DNA of 64,000 nt, taken from the NCBI GenBank assembly GCA_965204905.1, contig OZ242042.1, forward strand, positions 2,232,001-2,296,000. The letters are read 5' to 3'. The stretch comes from Bin87 sp965204905 (lineage in GTDB: Bacteria > Chloroflexota > Dehalococcoidia > Lucifugimonadales > UBA3495). The notes beneath the pieces were generated by a model that saw nothing but the letters and a program-made list of their open reading frames with translations, searched no databases and was not told the origin of the DNA. The position numbers were made by a program, and so were the translations under genes. Positions 32,311 to 41,485 of this stretch are shown in pieces (positions within the stretch are counted from its first letter, which is position 1; every line of letters starts with the position of its first letter).

Positions 32311-33438
32311 CTAGTCCTTGAGAGCGGGGATTACCTCTTTGCCGAATAGTTCTATGGAACGCATGGTGTCGGCGTGGGACAGTTGGCCGCCCTGGGCCTC
32401 CAGCAACAGCGAGCCGATGCCAAGCTCGTCGCGGATGTGACGAAGTTTCTTAATCACGGTGTCGGGACTGCCGACCACCAGGTGGTAGCGGTCCTGCAAT
32501 TCCTGGTACGACATTTCGTGCAGCGGAGTGGGACGCCGAGCCGCCACCGCCGCTGCTCCGGCGCGGGACGTGTAGCCGGGCGGCGACCAGTATTCGCGGG
32601 GACCACGCAGCGGGTAGTTCATACGCCAGAGGAACGCCTTGCCCGACTCCTGCGCCTTTTCGTCCGTGTCGTTGACGTGGGCGCAGATCATGAAGGCGAA
32701 CTTCTCCGGACCGGGTTCCCAACCGTCGGCAGCCGCGTATTCGCGATAGCGGGCAAAGAGGTTCTTAGCGACCTCCAAAGGAGTCAAAAAGGCGGCGTAG
32801 GTGTAGCGATGGCGGGCAGTCCACTCCACGGTTTCGGGGCTGCCGGTGCCCGGCACCCACACCGGCGGGTGCGGTTTCTGGACGGGCAGCATCCACGGGT
32901 TCACGGCGCGGTAGTGGTAGTGATTGCCCTCCCAGCGGAACGGGCCGGGGGTGGTCCAGGTTTTGACGACGAGGTCGTGGCATTCCTCGAAACGCTCGCG
33001 GTTGTGGATGGGATTGGTGTTGTTGGCCCAGGACTCAATGCCAATGCCGCGCACAAATCCGGAGATTATACGACCGCCGGAAATCACATCCAGCAGGGCA
33101 ATTTCCTCGGCGAGGCGCACCGGGTTGTCAGACGTGGGCAGCATGTTGCCCAGCATGAGAATCTTGGCGCGGTTAGTGATGCGGGCCAGGATGCCGCCCG
33201 TTATGTTCACCTCAACGTCCATGCACGACGGAGTGTTGTGATGCTCATTGATCATCAAACCGTCGAATCCCATTTCCTCGGCGTACTGGTACTCGTCCAG
33301 GTAGCGGTTCATTAGCCCGCTGGCCGTGTCGGGGTCGAAGTAAGTGTTGGGGAAGGTGAGGCGCATGGACGGAAATTTTTCCGCCTCGGATTCCGGGAAC
33401 TCAGCGTAGGGCATTTCGGTGAAATAGAAAACGTCCAT
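32311..33438 (-). CDS. LLM-class flavin-dependent monooxygenase 1
   Basis: 375 residues, luciferase-like TIM barrel that uses reduced FMN and oxygen. The early MNRYLDEYQYAEEMGFDGLMINEH block with HNTPSC, the LGNMLPTSDNPVRLAEEIALLDVISGGR stretch and a WVPGTGSPETVEW loop are typical. It is a close paralogue of the enzyme at 34975 and a more distant one of 36313. The substrate is unknown; such enzymes can break C-C or C-S bonds in organic compounds. ATG follows GGAGG. An inverted repeat (GGGGAT, 33460; ATCCCC, 33471) sits just upstream. Confidence 0.88.
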   Translation of the reverse strand: MDVFYFTEMPYAEFPESEAEKFPSMRLTFPNTYFDPDTASGLMNRYLDEYQYAEEMGFDGLMINEHHNTPSCMDVEVNITGGILARITNRAKILMLGNMLPTSDNPVRLAEEIALLDVISGGRIISGFVRGIGIESWANNTNPIHNRERFEECHDLVVKTWTTPGPFRWEGNHYHYRAVNPWMLPVQKPHPPVWVPGTGSPETVEWTARHRYTYAAFLTPLEVAKNLFARYREYAAADGWEPGPEKFAFMICAHVNDTDEKAQESGKAFLWRMNYPLRGPREYWSPPGYTSRAGAAAVAARRPTPLHEMSYQELQDRYHLVVGSPDTVIKKLRHIRDELGIGSLLLEAQGGQLSHADTMRSIELFGKEVIPALKD

Positions 33439-33459
33439 GGTGTTGCCTCCAAGATAGCA

Positions 33460-33476
33460 GGGGATAAGTGATCCCC
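33460..33476. promoter_or_regulatory. Inverted repeat in front of LLM gene 1
   Basis: GGGGAT-AAGTG-ATCCCC, 6-bp arms. It lies in the short gap between the Uma2 stop and the monooxygenase start; possible operator. Confidence 0.35.
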
Positions 33477-33480
33477 GGCG

Positions 33481-34053
33481 TTACCAGTCAAGAATATCCC
33501 GCACGACGCACCGGAAGTCGGGCAAAACCGCGCCGCCGTCCAGCGTGTCGTCCTCCGTGTAGAGCAAGGTTGTGTCGTCCAACGGGTGGACTGCCACCGT
33601 GCGGGCAACGGGATACACTGCCCAAACCAGGGGAACGCCAAAGCTATGCCACATGGCCACTCGTTGGGCCACATATGCGGGGCTATCGTTGGGCGAAACA
33701 ATCTCGACAACCAGATCGGGAACGACTTCGTAGAAGCCGCGTACTTTCACGTCCAGAGGGAGAGCTTCGGCGGAGAAGAACGCCACGTCAGGCTCCCTTA
33801 CAGTATCAGGGCCTCGTTCGAGCAAGACTCCAGCATCGGACGTAGAAACTCTTCCCAGGCGCCGGGGCCGGACGTGATTGATGAACTCTGCCGCCAGAAC
33901 CGCAGCAACTTCGCTGTGTTCACCACCTGACGACATGGTTTCGTGTACTACCCCCTTGACCAGTTCGCCTTTGATGACGCGCTTTTCGCACAGACGCAGG
34001 AACTCATCGGCGGTCAGCAATGATTGGCCCGTTACTGTTGTAGTCATGGTCAC
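33481..34053 (-). CDS. Uma2 family (DUF820) nuclease-like protein
   Basis: 190 residues, PD-(D/E)XK superfamily. Motifs: VREPDVAFFS (about 80-90) and the catalytic VVPDLVVEIVSPNDSPAYV, followed by QRVAMWHSFGVPLVWAVYP. The Lys of the motif is Arg here, as seen in part of the family. ATG 34053 has GGAG seven bases before it. It sits between a hydrolase and a monooxygenase gene, and its role is not known. It is a second Uma2 in the window, with little similarity to the one at 25807 outside the fold. Confidence 0.82.
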   Translation of the reverse strand: MTMTTTVTGQSLLTADEFLRLCEKRVIKGELVKGVVHETMSSGGEHSEVAAVLAAEFINHVRPRRLGRVSTSDAGVLLERGPDTVREPDVAFFSAEALPLDVKVRGFYEVVPDLVVEIVSPNDSPAYVAQRVAMWHSFGVPLVWAVYPVARTVAVHPLDDTTLLYTEDDTLDGGAVLPDFRCVVRDILDW

Positions 34054-34092
34054 GCTCCATCATCAGGATGCCACAACCGGCAAAGCGCCGGC

Positions 34093-34872
34093 CTATAAAA
34101 AGGCCAGCGCGGTCTGCACGAAGTCGTCGGGCTTTTCGATCTGTGGGGAGTGTCCGCAGTTGGGAATCACCGTTACCTGTGAGCCGGCTATGGCCTGCTG
34201 GAAAAGGTTGGCGCACTCCACAGGGACGAGGTTATCGTTTTCGCCCCAAATGATGTGCGTGGGTACGCTGACGCGGCTCAGCTTAGCCGGCAGGCGCGGG
34301 TTGTGCATGTAGGGTCGCCAGGTGAGACGGATGGCCATCTCGCGGTCGCCTTCGGCCTGCTGCGCCTGCTCGGGCGTCGGGTCGGTTCCGAAGAGTTCGT
34401 CCCACTCAGGAACCTGCGACGGGTCGTGATAGACCAGATCGCGCACCTGTGCCGGGCTGATGATGAAGATGTCGGTGATCTCGCCGTCGTTTGGCTTGAT
34501 GCCGGCGGCTCCTACCAGCATCACTTTGCTGAAGGCGTGGCCAGTCATGGAGAGCATTTCCGCGGCAAGCCAGCCACCCATGGAGAAGCCAATGGCGCGG
34601 ACGTTTTCGAGACCCTCCTGCTCCTGGTACCAAGTGTAGAAGCAGGCTAGGTCCTGCATGGTCTCCACCCACCCGGGCCGGTCACTCTTGCCATAGCCGG
34701 GATGCGAGGGCAGGTACACGGTGAACTTCTCGGCGAGCGCCTGGGCGTAGCGGCGGGGGCCGGCATTGCCGCCAGCGCCGTGCAGCACCAGCAGCGGGTC
34801 GCCGGAACCGCCCTTGTAAACCTGGAGGTTGCCGCCGGCTACGGAGATGGTTTCCTCTGTGAAATTAGGCAT
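34093..34872 (-). CDS. Alpha/beta hydrolase
   Basis: 259 residues, cytoplasmic. Motifs are LHGAGGNAG, nucleophile Ser in GFSMGG, Asp in IWGENDNL (shifted: the ENDN region usually carries the Asp), and His in CGHSPQ. It is related to the hydrolase at 18830. Its neighbours are LLM monooxygenases, so it may hydrolyse a product of their oxygenation. The substrate cannot be inferred. Confidence 0.85.
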   Translation of the reverse strand: MPNFTEETISVAGGNLQVYKGGSGDPLLVLHGAGGNAGPRRYAQALAEKFTVYLPSHPGYGKSDRPGWVETMQDLACFYTWYQEQEGLENVRAIGFSMGGWLAAEMLSMTGHAFSKVMLVGAAGIKPNDGEITDIFIISPAQVRDLVYHDPSQVPEWDELFGTDPTPEQAQQAEGDREMAIRLTWRPYMHNPRLPAKLSRVSVPTHIIWGENDNLVPVECANLFQQAIAGSQVTVIPNCGHSPQIEKPDDFVQTALAFL

Positions 34873-34939
34873 TGGGATAGTTGCTCCTGATAACGTGGGT
34901 AACGTGCGTCGGAATCGCGGCGAACGACTGTCGCCGGTG

Positions 34940-34966
34940 CAGGGGCGAACGATTATTGGCCCCTAC
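34940..34966. repeat. Copy of the CAGGGGCG...GGCCCCTAC repeat
   Basis: Short imperfect inverted repeat (AGGGGCGAAC / GGCCCCTAC) of the 23018 family, in the gap before the second LLM gene stop. Confidence 0.5.
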
Positions 34967-34974
34967 TTGGGTAG

Positions 34975-36210
34975 CTATACGGTGGTGAGGCCGGGCATGA
35001 CGCCTTCCTTCTGGAAGGGATCGGTTAGTTCCAGCTCCTCCCCGATTTCCCGGAGGGCGGGCAGGACTTCCTGGCCCATGAGCTCGAGGCAGCGCATGGT
35101 GTCCTCGTGGCTAATGGAGCCGTCGTTGGTCCAGACGGCCAGGATACCGGGGCGCATGTAGCTGAGGACCTCACGCAACTGGCTGATTACGGTGTCGGGA
35201 CTGCCGATGATCCAGCGTTTGGAGTCGAGAATCTCATCGTAGTGGGCCGAATCCAGGCCGCCGACGCGGAACGGGTCGCTGCGGATCTGCTCGCGCAGGC
35301 GCAGGAAGCGGGGGTCATCGCTGCGGCTGCCGTAGCCGACGGGCGAGGCGTAGTCCCGGGGCAACGGGATGCGGCCGACCCCGATGTTGCCGACCATGTA
35401 TCCCTTGCCCACGTCATAAGCCTTTTCGTCGGTGTCCTGTACGTGGATGCGGACCAAGTAGCCGAAGTTTTCGGGGCCAGGCTCATAGCCGTGCTCGCGG
35501 GCCGCCTCGGTGTAGATGGACTTCATATCCTGGGTGCCCTGCGGGTCGGTTTCCAGGAAGATGTAGGGGTAGTTGCGCTCGGCGCACCACACCAGGGTCT
35601 CGGGGCTGCCGGTGCCGGGAATCCAGACGGGGGGATGAGGCTTTTGCAGGGGAGTCTGGAAAGGATTGACGACGCGGAAGTGGTAGTGATCTCCTTCCCA
35701 GCGGAACGGGCCGGGCGTGGTCCAGGTCTTGATGACCAGGTCGTGGGCTTCCTCGAACCGTGCCCGGTTGTGCAGCGGGTTGGTGTTGGTGGCCAGGCTC
35801 TCAACGCCGGTGCCGCGCACGAAGCCAGACACCAACCGGCCGCCGGAGATCATGTCGATCTCGGCCAGCTCCTCCGCCAGACGAATCGGGTTGTCGAAGA
35901 TGGGCAGCGGGTTGCCGAGCAACACAATCTTAGGCTTCTTGGTGACGCGGGCGAGGATGGCAGCCTCCAGGTTCATGGTCGCGCCCAAGCAGGTGGGCGT
36001 GTTGTGGTGCTCGTTGAGCATCAGCCCATCAAACCCCACCTCTTCCGAGTACTCGTACTCGTCAAGGTACATGTTGTAGAGGTAGTGGCCTTCTGAGGGG
36101 TCGAAGTTGGAGTTGGAGAAAGTCAGGCGCACCGCCTCATTGGGCGAATTGCGTACATCCTCCTCGGTGTAGTTCACGTAAGCCCGTTCGGTAAAACGCA
36201 TCAGGAACAT
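34975..36210 (-). CDS. LLM-class flavin-dependent monooxygenase 2
   Basis: 411 residues, luciferase-like fold. NMYLDEYEYSEEVGFDGLML followed by NEHHNTPTCLG mirrors LLM gene 1, as do the LGNPLPIFDNPIRLAEELAEIDMISGGR and WIPGTGSPETLVW blocks. It has about 35 extra residues at the C-terminus. ATG 36210 follows GGAGG. It and gene 1 are probably recent duplicates with different substrates. It is the middle of three LLM genes on this strand. Confidence 0.88.
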   Translation of the reverse strand: MFLMRFTERAYVNYTEEDVRNSPNEAVRLTFSNSNFDPSEGHYLYNMYLDEYEYSEEVGFDGLMLNEHHNTPTCLGATMNLEAAILARVTKKPKIVLLGNPLPIFDNPIRLAEELAEIDMISGGRLVSGFVRGTGVESLATNTNPLHNRARFEEAHDLVIKTWTTPGPFRWEGDHYHFRVVNPFQTPLQKPHPPVWIPGTGSPETLVWCAERNYPYIFLETDPQGTQDMKSIYTEAAREHGYEPGPENFGYLVRIHVQDTDEKAYDVGKGYMVGNIGVGRIPLPRDYASPVGYGSRSDDPRFLRLREQIRSDPFRVGGLDSAHYDEILDSKRWIIGSPDTVISQLREVLSYMRPGILAVWTNDGSISHEDTMRCLELMGQEVLPALREIGEELELTDPFQKEGVMPGLTTV

Positions 36211-36312
36211 GGAATGGCCTCCTTGCGTGGCTGGCCTGAGTGTGGGACGGGATTGGTGGCATCATACACCAATGAGATGATGCCCCAGGACACGAGGTCG
36301 TGCCCAAAGGAA

Positions 36313-37488
36313 TTATACGTTCGATGCTGCTTGCTTTTTGAAATGCGGGATGACCTCCGCCGCAAACCGGCCCATTTGCTCCTTGAACTGGTTGGTGGTG
36401 GCTCCCATGGGGAAGGCGATCATGATCTGCTCTAGGCCGGGGTACTTGTCCTGCAACTCTTCCAGGTAGGCGATGGTGTCCTCGGGGCTGCCGGCGAACC
36501 AGGCTCGGTTGTCTATCACGTCCTGGAAGTTGGTGCCGGCGGCGATGTGGCGGGCCACGCCGCCGGGACCGGTGGCTGCGATCTGCCGGTCGTCGTAGCG
36601 CAGCATACCCAACGGGGCGGCGAACTTGACGTGTTCCTCGAAGAGAGGTTGCAACTGCTGGCGTGCGGCGGCAGTAGTGTCGTCCACCATGGCCCACAAA
36701 CCAATGCACAGACCATCGCCCAACGCGAGATCGCGGCCGGCGCGTTGGTTGGCGGCCTGGTAGCGCTGTACCCACTCGGCGACGTACTGCTCGCCAGTAC
36801 CCAGGATGACGCCCTTGATCCCCCACTTTGCCATAAAGTCCAGCGCGCGGTCGGATGCGCTGACGATGGGCTGCCACACATCCACCGGGCGCGTCCGGGG
36901 ACGTGGCACCAGCGTCACTTCCTTGAGGTCGTAGCCGCGGTAGGGAATGTCCGGCGGTATGGTGTAGTGCTTGCCCTGGTGTGAGAAAGCGTCGCTATTA
37001 AACGCCTTCATCATGATTTCGAACTGTTCCTCGAACAGCTCACGGTTGGCGTCGCCGTCCATCATGGGGGCGCCGAAGGATTCCACCTCGCGGGTGTGGT
37101 AGCCGCGCCCAATGCCGAACACGACGCGACCCTCGGTGAGGATGTCCACCATGGCAAAGTCCTCAGCCAGGCGGATGGGGTGCCACATGGGGAGGATGTT
37201 GAATCCGCAGCCGAACTTGATCCGCTTGGTGTGCTGGGCGAGGTACTGGCTCATGATGAGCAGGTTCGGGATGCACTCGTACCCCTCCCGCTGGAAGTGG
37301 TGCTCGGCCATCCACAGGATGTCGAACCCGAGATCGTCCAGGAAAACAGCGGCCTCCCGCGCGATGTCGAGGGCCATGGACAGGCGGTCGTTGTCGTACC
37401 AGCGGTCATTGGCGGGGATACCGTCGAATCCGATGCCGTCGCCTTCGAGGACGTGGCCGGCATAGAGCACGGAGAAGTCTTTGATCAT
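36313..37488 (-). CDS. LLM-class flavin-dependent monooxygenase 3
   Basis: 391 residues, luciferase-like, more distant from genes 1 and 2. It has a FDILWMAEHHFQREGYECIPN block near residue 55, LPMWHPIRLAEDFAMVDILTEGRV and GYHTREVESFGAP. ATG 37488 follows GGAGG by eight bases. It is the first of the three LLM genes in transcription order and faces serA across a short divergent region. The substrate is unknown. Confidence 0.88.
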   Translation of the reverse strand: MIKDFSVLYAGHVLEGDGIGFDGIPANDRWYDNDRLSMALDIAREAAVFLDDLGFDILWMAEHHFQREGYECIPNLLIMSQYLAQHTKRIKFGCGFNILPMWHPIRLAEDFAMVDILTEGRVVFGIGRGYHTREVESFGAPMMDGDANRELFEEQFEIMMKAFNSDAFSHQGKHYTIPPDIPYRGYDLKEVTLVPRPRTRPVDVWQPIVSASDRALDFMAKWGIKGVILGTGEQYVAEWVQRYQAANQRAGRDLALGDGLCIGLWAMVDDTTAAARQQLQPLFEEHVKFAAPLGMLRYDDRQIAATGPGGVARHIAAGTNFQDVIDNRAWFAGSPEDTIAYLEELQDKYPGLEQIMIAFPMGATTNQFKEQMGRFAAEVIPHFKKQAASNV

Positions 37489-37574
37489 GGTATATTCCTC
37501 CGACGATCCGGGGGTATTCTAATTAGCTCGGTCTGAAGCACGATCATGGTGCGGAGCACGCAGTACAGGGTTTG

Positions 37575-37583
37575 TGTTACAAT
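37575..37583 (+). promoter_or_regulatory. Extended -10 promoter for serA
   Basis: TGTTACAAT, an extended -10. The leader is about 120 bases, without an obvious T-box. Confidence 0.4.
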
Positions 37584-37712
37584 TGCCATGCTACCATCGC
37601 AGGCAAAGACTGTCATTTCATCCCGTATCGTGAGCCACAAGCGGTAGCTATCTACTTAAAGTCTTACCAGCGTCCGGCCGATCGGGTTCAGATTGGAGGA
37701 GGCTGATTTTTT

Positions 37713-39305
37713 ATGTCCAAAGTGCTCATTACCGACAACGTTGCCGCCGAAGGCGTCGAACTGCTGAAGAAGCACGTAACAGTTGACGTCAAGCGCGGCC
37801 TTTCGCCCGACGAACTCGTTGCAACCATTCCAGGGTACGACGCCCTGGTGGTGCGCAGCGAAACCAAAGTAACCGAGCCGGTGATTGCCGCCGGTTGTGA
37901 TTTGCAGGTCGTTGCCCGCGCCGGAATCGGGGTGGACAACATCGACCTCGACGCCGCCACCCGGGCCGGCGTCGCCGTAGTCAACGCTCCCATCGGAAAC
38001 ACCGTGGCTGCCGCTGAGCACACCATGGCGCTCATGCTGGCCCTGGCGCGCAACGTGCCGCAAGCCTACGCATCCATGAAGGATGGGCAGTGGCAGCGTT
38101 CCGCGTTCATGGGCATCGAGGTGCGCAACAAGACGCTGGGCATCATCGGCCTGGGCCGCGTGGGGTCAGAAGTTGCTCGTCGAGCTGCGAGTTTCGGAAT
38201 GCGATTGATTGCATTCGACCCGTTCGTTGCGCCTGATTTTGCATCACGTATAGGCGTTACCGTGATGTCGCTGGACGAAGTGCTGGCGCAGGCCGACTTC
38301 GTAACACTGCACACGCCGCTGACGGCGGGTACGGCAAACCTGGTCTCGACGCCGCAGTTGGCTATGATGAAACCCGGCGCGCGCCTGATCAACGTGGCGC
38401 GCGGTGAATTGGTGGACGAGGACGCCCTGCTGGCAGCCTTGGAAAACGAGCAATTGGCCGGCGCGGCCCTGGACGTTTTCACCAACGAGCCGCCGGGCGA
38501 TCTGCCCCTGTTGAAACATCCGAGACTGGTGGCAACCCCGCATCTGGGGGCCTCCACCCAGGAAGCGCAACGCGAGGTCGCCATTGAGGCGGCGGAGCAG
38601 GTGCTGGCGGTTCTAGACGGCCAACCGGCCCGCAACACCGTCAACGCGCCCTTCGTGCCGCCCGAGGTTCACGCCATACTCGCCCCCTACGTGCCGGTAG
38701 CCTCCATGGTCGGGCGTTTGCTGACCAGCATGGCGCGGGGCCAGTTCGTTGGCATCACGCTGCGGTACCAGGGCGAAATCGCCGAACACAACACGGCCAT
38801 ACTGAAGGCGGCGGCGTTGGTAGGCCTGCTGGGGCAGGTGAGCGGCGAGGCCGTGAACATGATCAACGCGCCGGTACTGGCCCAACAGCGTGGCCTCCAG
38901 ATCACCGAGCAGACTTCCGCGGACAGCCGGGAGTACGCCAGCCTGATTTCCGCCACGCTGCATACGCAGGTAAGGGGTTCCGGCGGCGACGACTTGACCA
39001 TAGCCGGCACATCACTGCGCGACGAACCCCACCTGGTGCGCGTCAACAACTATTGGATGGACGTTGCCCCGTCCGCGCCCTACATGCTGTTCGTTGACAA
39101 CCAGGACCAGCCCGGCATCATCGGAGCGGTGGGCACCACCGCCGGTAGGCACAACATCAACATCAGCTTCATGGAAGTGGGCCGCATCGCGCCCCGTGGA
39201 CAAGCGATGATGGTGGTGGGGCTCGACGATCCCCTCTCCGAGGACGTCCTGGCCGAAATCAAGGCGCTGCCGCAGGTGGACGACGCCCGGGTGGTAGCGA
39301 TGTAG
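37713..39305 (+). CDS. serA: D-3-phosphoglycerate dehydrogenase
   Basis: First enzyme of serine biosynthesis, NAD-dependent, 530 residues with the long type I form. The NAD-binding motif is GIIGLGRVGSE (about residues 145-155), the catalytic His is in the ATPHLGASTQEAQ block, an allosteric-substrate-binding domain follows (about 315-450), and a C-terminal ACT domain (LFVDNQDQPGIIGAVG) lies at about 455-530. This domain gives serine feedback control in relatives. The ATG follows GGAGGAGG by ten bases. Confidence 0.95.
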   Translation: MSKVLITDNVAAEGVELLKKHVTVDVKRGLSPDELVATIPGYDALVVRSETKVTEPVIAAGCDLQVVARAGIGVDNIDLDAATRAGVAVVNAPIGNTVAAAEHTMALMLALARNVPQAYASMKDGQWQRSAFMGIEVRNKTLGIIGLGRVGSEVARRAASFGMRLIAFDPFVAPDFASRIGVTVMSLDEVLAQADFVTLHTPLTAGTANLVSTPQLAMMKPGARLINVARGELVDEDALLAALENEQLAGAALDVFTNEPPGDLPLLKHPRLVATPHLGASTQEAQREVAIEAAEQVLAVLDGQPARNTVNAPFVPPEVHAILAPYVPVASMVGRLLTSMARGQFVGITLRYQGEIAEHNTAILKAAALVGLLGQVSGEAVNMINAPVLAQQRGLQITEQTSADSREYASLISATLHTQVRGSGGDDLTIAGTSLRDEPHLVRVNNYWMDVAPSAPYMLFVDNQDQPGIIGAVGTTAGRHNINISFMEVGRIAPRGQAMMVVGLDDPLSEDVLAEIKALPQVDDARVVAM

Positions 39306-39401
39306 CAGTCAGCAGCGCTGGCGTCAGGAATGGACAAATCGGTTTCGCCCCTGTAAAAATGCAGAGGCGAGACTTCCTAGTTGCTGTCTGGAGACCAAGC
39401 C

Positions 39402-39893
39402 GTGAACGCGCCACAACCCGCCTTTACCGATGAACAGGTGGTTGCCGCCATCCGCACCGCCTACTCTCCTCGCTGGGATACTTCACTGTCCTCGGAGGAA
39501 GCGGCCAATAAGGCCGCTACCTACCGATCTAGCGCGGCACACTACCGTCAGCATATCCAACGCAGCCTAGACGAAAAAGATTTCCTACAGGTTGCCGAAA
39601 AATCATGGGGAGCATTCACTCAAACCCTAAAGGCGATCGGCGCGGACCATCGGATTATGCTCTCCAGCCACGTTGGCATCTACCGAGTTGCCGGAGAGTT
39701 GGCAAGTCTGATAGGTCAAACTGACTCTGAAGTGTCCGATAAGGTGAATCAAGCCTTGACATCCGCCCATAGCCTGCACACCCACTTTTACGAAAATGAC
39801 CTGCCGGACGCAATGGTCAGCCGTTCCGCTGGTACGGTAGTCGAGGCCATCGACCTGCTACAAGAATGGTTCCCGCCCTCAACCGAACGCTAA
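39402..39893 (+). CDS. Helical 163-residue protein, PaREP1/HEPN-like
   Basis: Not confidently recognised. The middle resembles PaREP1/HEPN proteins: YRSSAAHYRQHIQRSLDEKDFLQVAEKSWGAF followed by TLKAI, a helical pair with charged residues. It is probably cytoplasmic. A GTG start at 39402 with GGAG eight bases before it is favoured over a TTG at 39381. The next gene begins 45 bases downstream. PaREP1-like proteins have no agreed function, although HEPN relatives include RNases. Confidence 0.6.
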   Translation: MNAPQPAFTDEQVVAAIRTAYSPRWDTSLSSEEAANKAATYRSSAAHYRQHIQRSLDEKDFLQVAEKSWGAFTQTLKAIGADHRIMLSSHVGIYRVAGELASLIGQTDSEVSDKVNQALTSAHSLHTHFYENDLPDAMVSRSAGTVVEAIDLLQEWFPPSTER

Positions 39894-39938
39894 TTCCTGG
39901 CATTCACAAAAACCACAAACCATCCCGGAGATGACACT

Positions 39939-40991
39939 ATGGCAGACCGCATTGCAATCATGGGCCCCGGCGCCGTGGGCAGCTACGTAGGCGCCTTTCT
40001 TGTCCAGGCCGGCGAGGATGACATCACTTTCATCGACATGTGGCCCGAACACGTCGAAAAGATGCGCGCCGAGGGCCTGCGGGCCAGCGGCAGCCAGGGC
40101 GATTTCACCGTGCCGGTCAACGCCATGCACCTGACCGACGCCCAGAACATCACCGAGCCGTTTGACTATGCTTTCATCACGGTGAAGTCCTACGACACCG
40201 AGTGGGCGACGCATTTCATCAAGCGCTACGTGAAGGATGACGGCGCGTTCGTGTCCATTCAGAACTGTTGGAACGATCCGACCATCGCCGACATCGTTGG
40301 CCCGGAGCGGCAGTTGGGTTGCATTGCATCGCACATCGAAGTGGCGCTGTGGGAGCCGGCCCACGTGAACCGCGGCGGAGCGCCGGGCCGCGACCACGGC
40401 CACACAGTGTTTCGGGTGGGAGAGTACACCGGAGCGATCACGGCGCGGTCAGAAGCCCTCGCCTCCAAGCTGGACCACATCGATGCCGCGTATGCCACCG
40501 ATAACCTGCCCGGTGAGCGGTGGGCCAAGTTGTGCCAGAACGGCATGGGCAACGCCATCTCAGCCATGAGCCAGTTGGGAAGCCAGGAAATGGCTGGCGA
40601 CGCGCGCATCCGGCGAATCCGCATCAACCTGGCGAAGGAAGGCGCGCAGGTGGGGCTGGCTCAGGGGCTCAAGGTGGTTGCCATCAACGGAACGCCGGCG
40701 GAGACTTGGGCCGAAGCCGACCGGGGCGACGTTTTTGAGGACCTTGACGGCAAGCTCTCTGAGGCTGGCGGGCGCGTCAACTGGCTGGCGTCCATGGCTC
40801 AGGATGTTCACAAGGGCCGTAAGTCGGAAGTGGACTTTATGAACGGACTCATCTGCGAGAAGGGCCGCGAGACGGGAGTTGCCACGCCGTACCATGACGC
40901 CATCGTCGAAGCGATGCGGTTGGTGGACAGCAAGGACGTTGCACCCGGCTCCGAGAACGTAGAGCGCATCATCCGCGCCGTGGAGGGCTGA
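39939..40991 (+). CDS. Ketopantoate reductase (ApbA/PanE) family protein
   Basis: NADPH-dependent 2-ketoacid reductase family, 350 residues. The nucleotide-binding motif is GPGAVGSYVG (about residues 8-17). The KLCQNGMGNAISAMSQ segment and the later EKGRETGVATPYHDAIVEAM block are typical. Ketopantoate reduction for coenzyme A synthesis is the usual role, but many Chloroflexota paralogues act on other substrates, so no symbol is given. The neighbour begins one base after its stop. Confidence 0.82.
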   Translation: MADRIAIMGPGAVGSYVGAFLVQAGEDDITFIDMWPEHVEKMRAEGLRASGSQGDFTVPVNAMHLTDAQNITEPFDYAFITVKSYDTEWATHFIKRYVKDDGAFVSIQNCWNDPTIADIVGPERQLGCIASHIEVALWEPAHVNRGGAPGRDHGHTVFRVGEYTGAITARSEALASKLDHIDAAYATDNLPGERWAKLCQNGMGNAISAMSQLGSQEMAGDARIRRIRINLAKEGAQVGLAQGLKVVAINGTPAETWAEADRGDVFEDLDGKLSEAGGRVNWLASMAQDVHKGRKSEVDFMNGLICEKGRETGVATPYHDAIVEAMRLVDSKDVAPGSENVERIIRAVEG

Positions 40992-40992
40992 T

Positions 40993-41481
40993 ATGTATAT
41001 TACCGTTGAACCCGCCGGATTAATGATGCACACCGTCAAGCTGGTGTTCGACCCGTCCGACCCGGCGCCGGAAGACCAGCAGGTGCGGGATTATCTCAAT
41101 GAGCACGAGCTTGAACCACGCTACCAATGGTTTGCCGAGATAGAAGGGCTGGAAGGCCGCGAATGCGAGATCATGCAGTTCGGCGGGTGCTACCTGGGCC
41201 GGAACTTGCAAAACATCGGCATGATCCAGCGTCGGGTAGTTGAGGAAGAGCTGCTGACCGCGGAGATCCAGCGCCACGTGGATGCCGGCAATCTGACCGA
41301 CCTGGCGGCCGCATCGGAACCCCAACGGCGGGACACGATTGCAGCCCTGATCGAGGAGTTCCGCGTGGAGGAAAGCTTCGGGCAAAACGAGGCCGGCGAA
41401 CTGCGGGCGATGTTGGACGCCACCGCATTGTTGGACGCCACCGCCCGCGTCCTGGCCGGAGCGAGCGCAACGCCGGAATGA
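40993..41481 (+). CDS. Uncharacterised 162-residue protein
   Basis: Not recognised. It lies one base after the reductase stop and four bases before the carbonic anhydrase gene, so it belongs to that transcript. The N-terminal half has beta-type strands (TVKLVFDPSDPAP) and an acidic tract; the C-terminal half is helical with an internal repeat (AMLDATALLDATARVL). No motif supports an activity. Confidence 0.65.
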   Translation: MYITVEPAGLMMHTVKLVFDPSDPAPEDQQVRDYLNEHELEPRYQWFAEIEGLEGRECEIMQFGGCYLGRNLQNIGMIQRRVVEEELLTAEIQRHVDAGNLTDLAAASEPQRRDTIAALIEEFRVEESFGQNEAGELRAMLDATALLDATARVLAGASATPE

Positions 41482-41485
41482 TCCC

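Noticed and set aside
37584..37712. T-box or serine-related leader before serA
   Set aside because: No conserved T-box sequence or antiterminator pairing could be found; the T-run next to the ATG has no stem of adequate strength.
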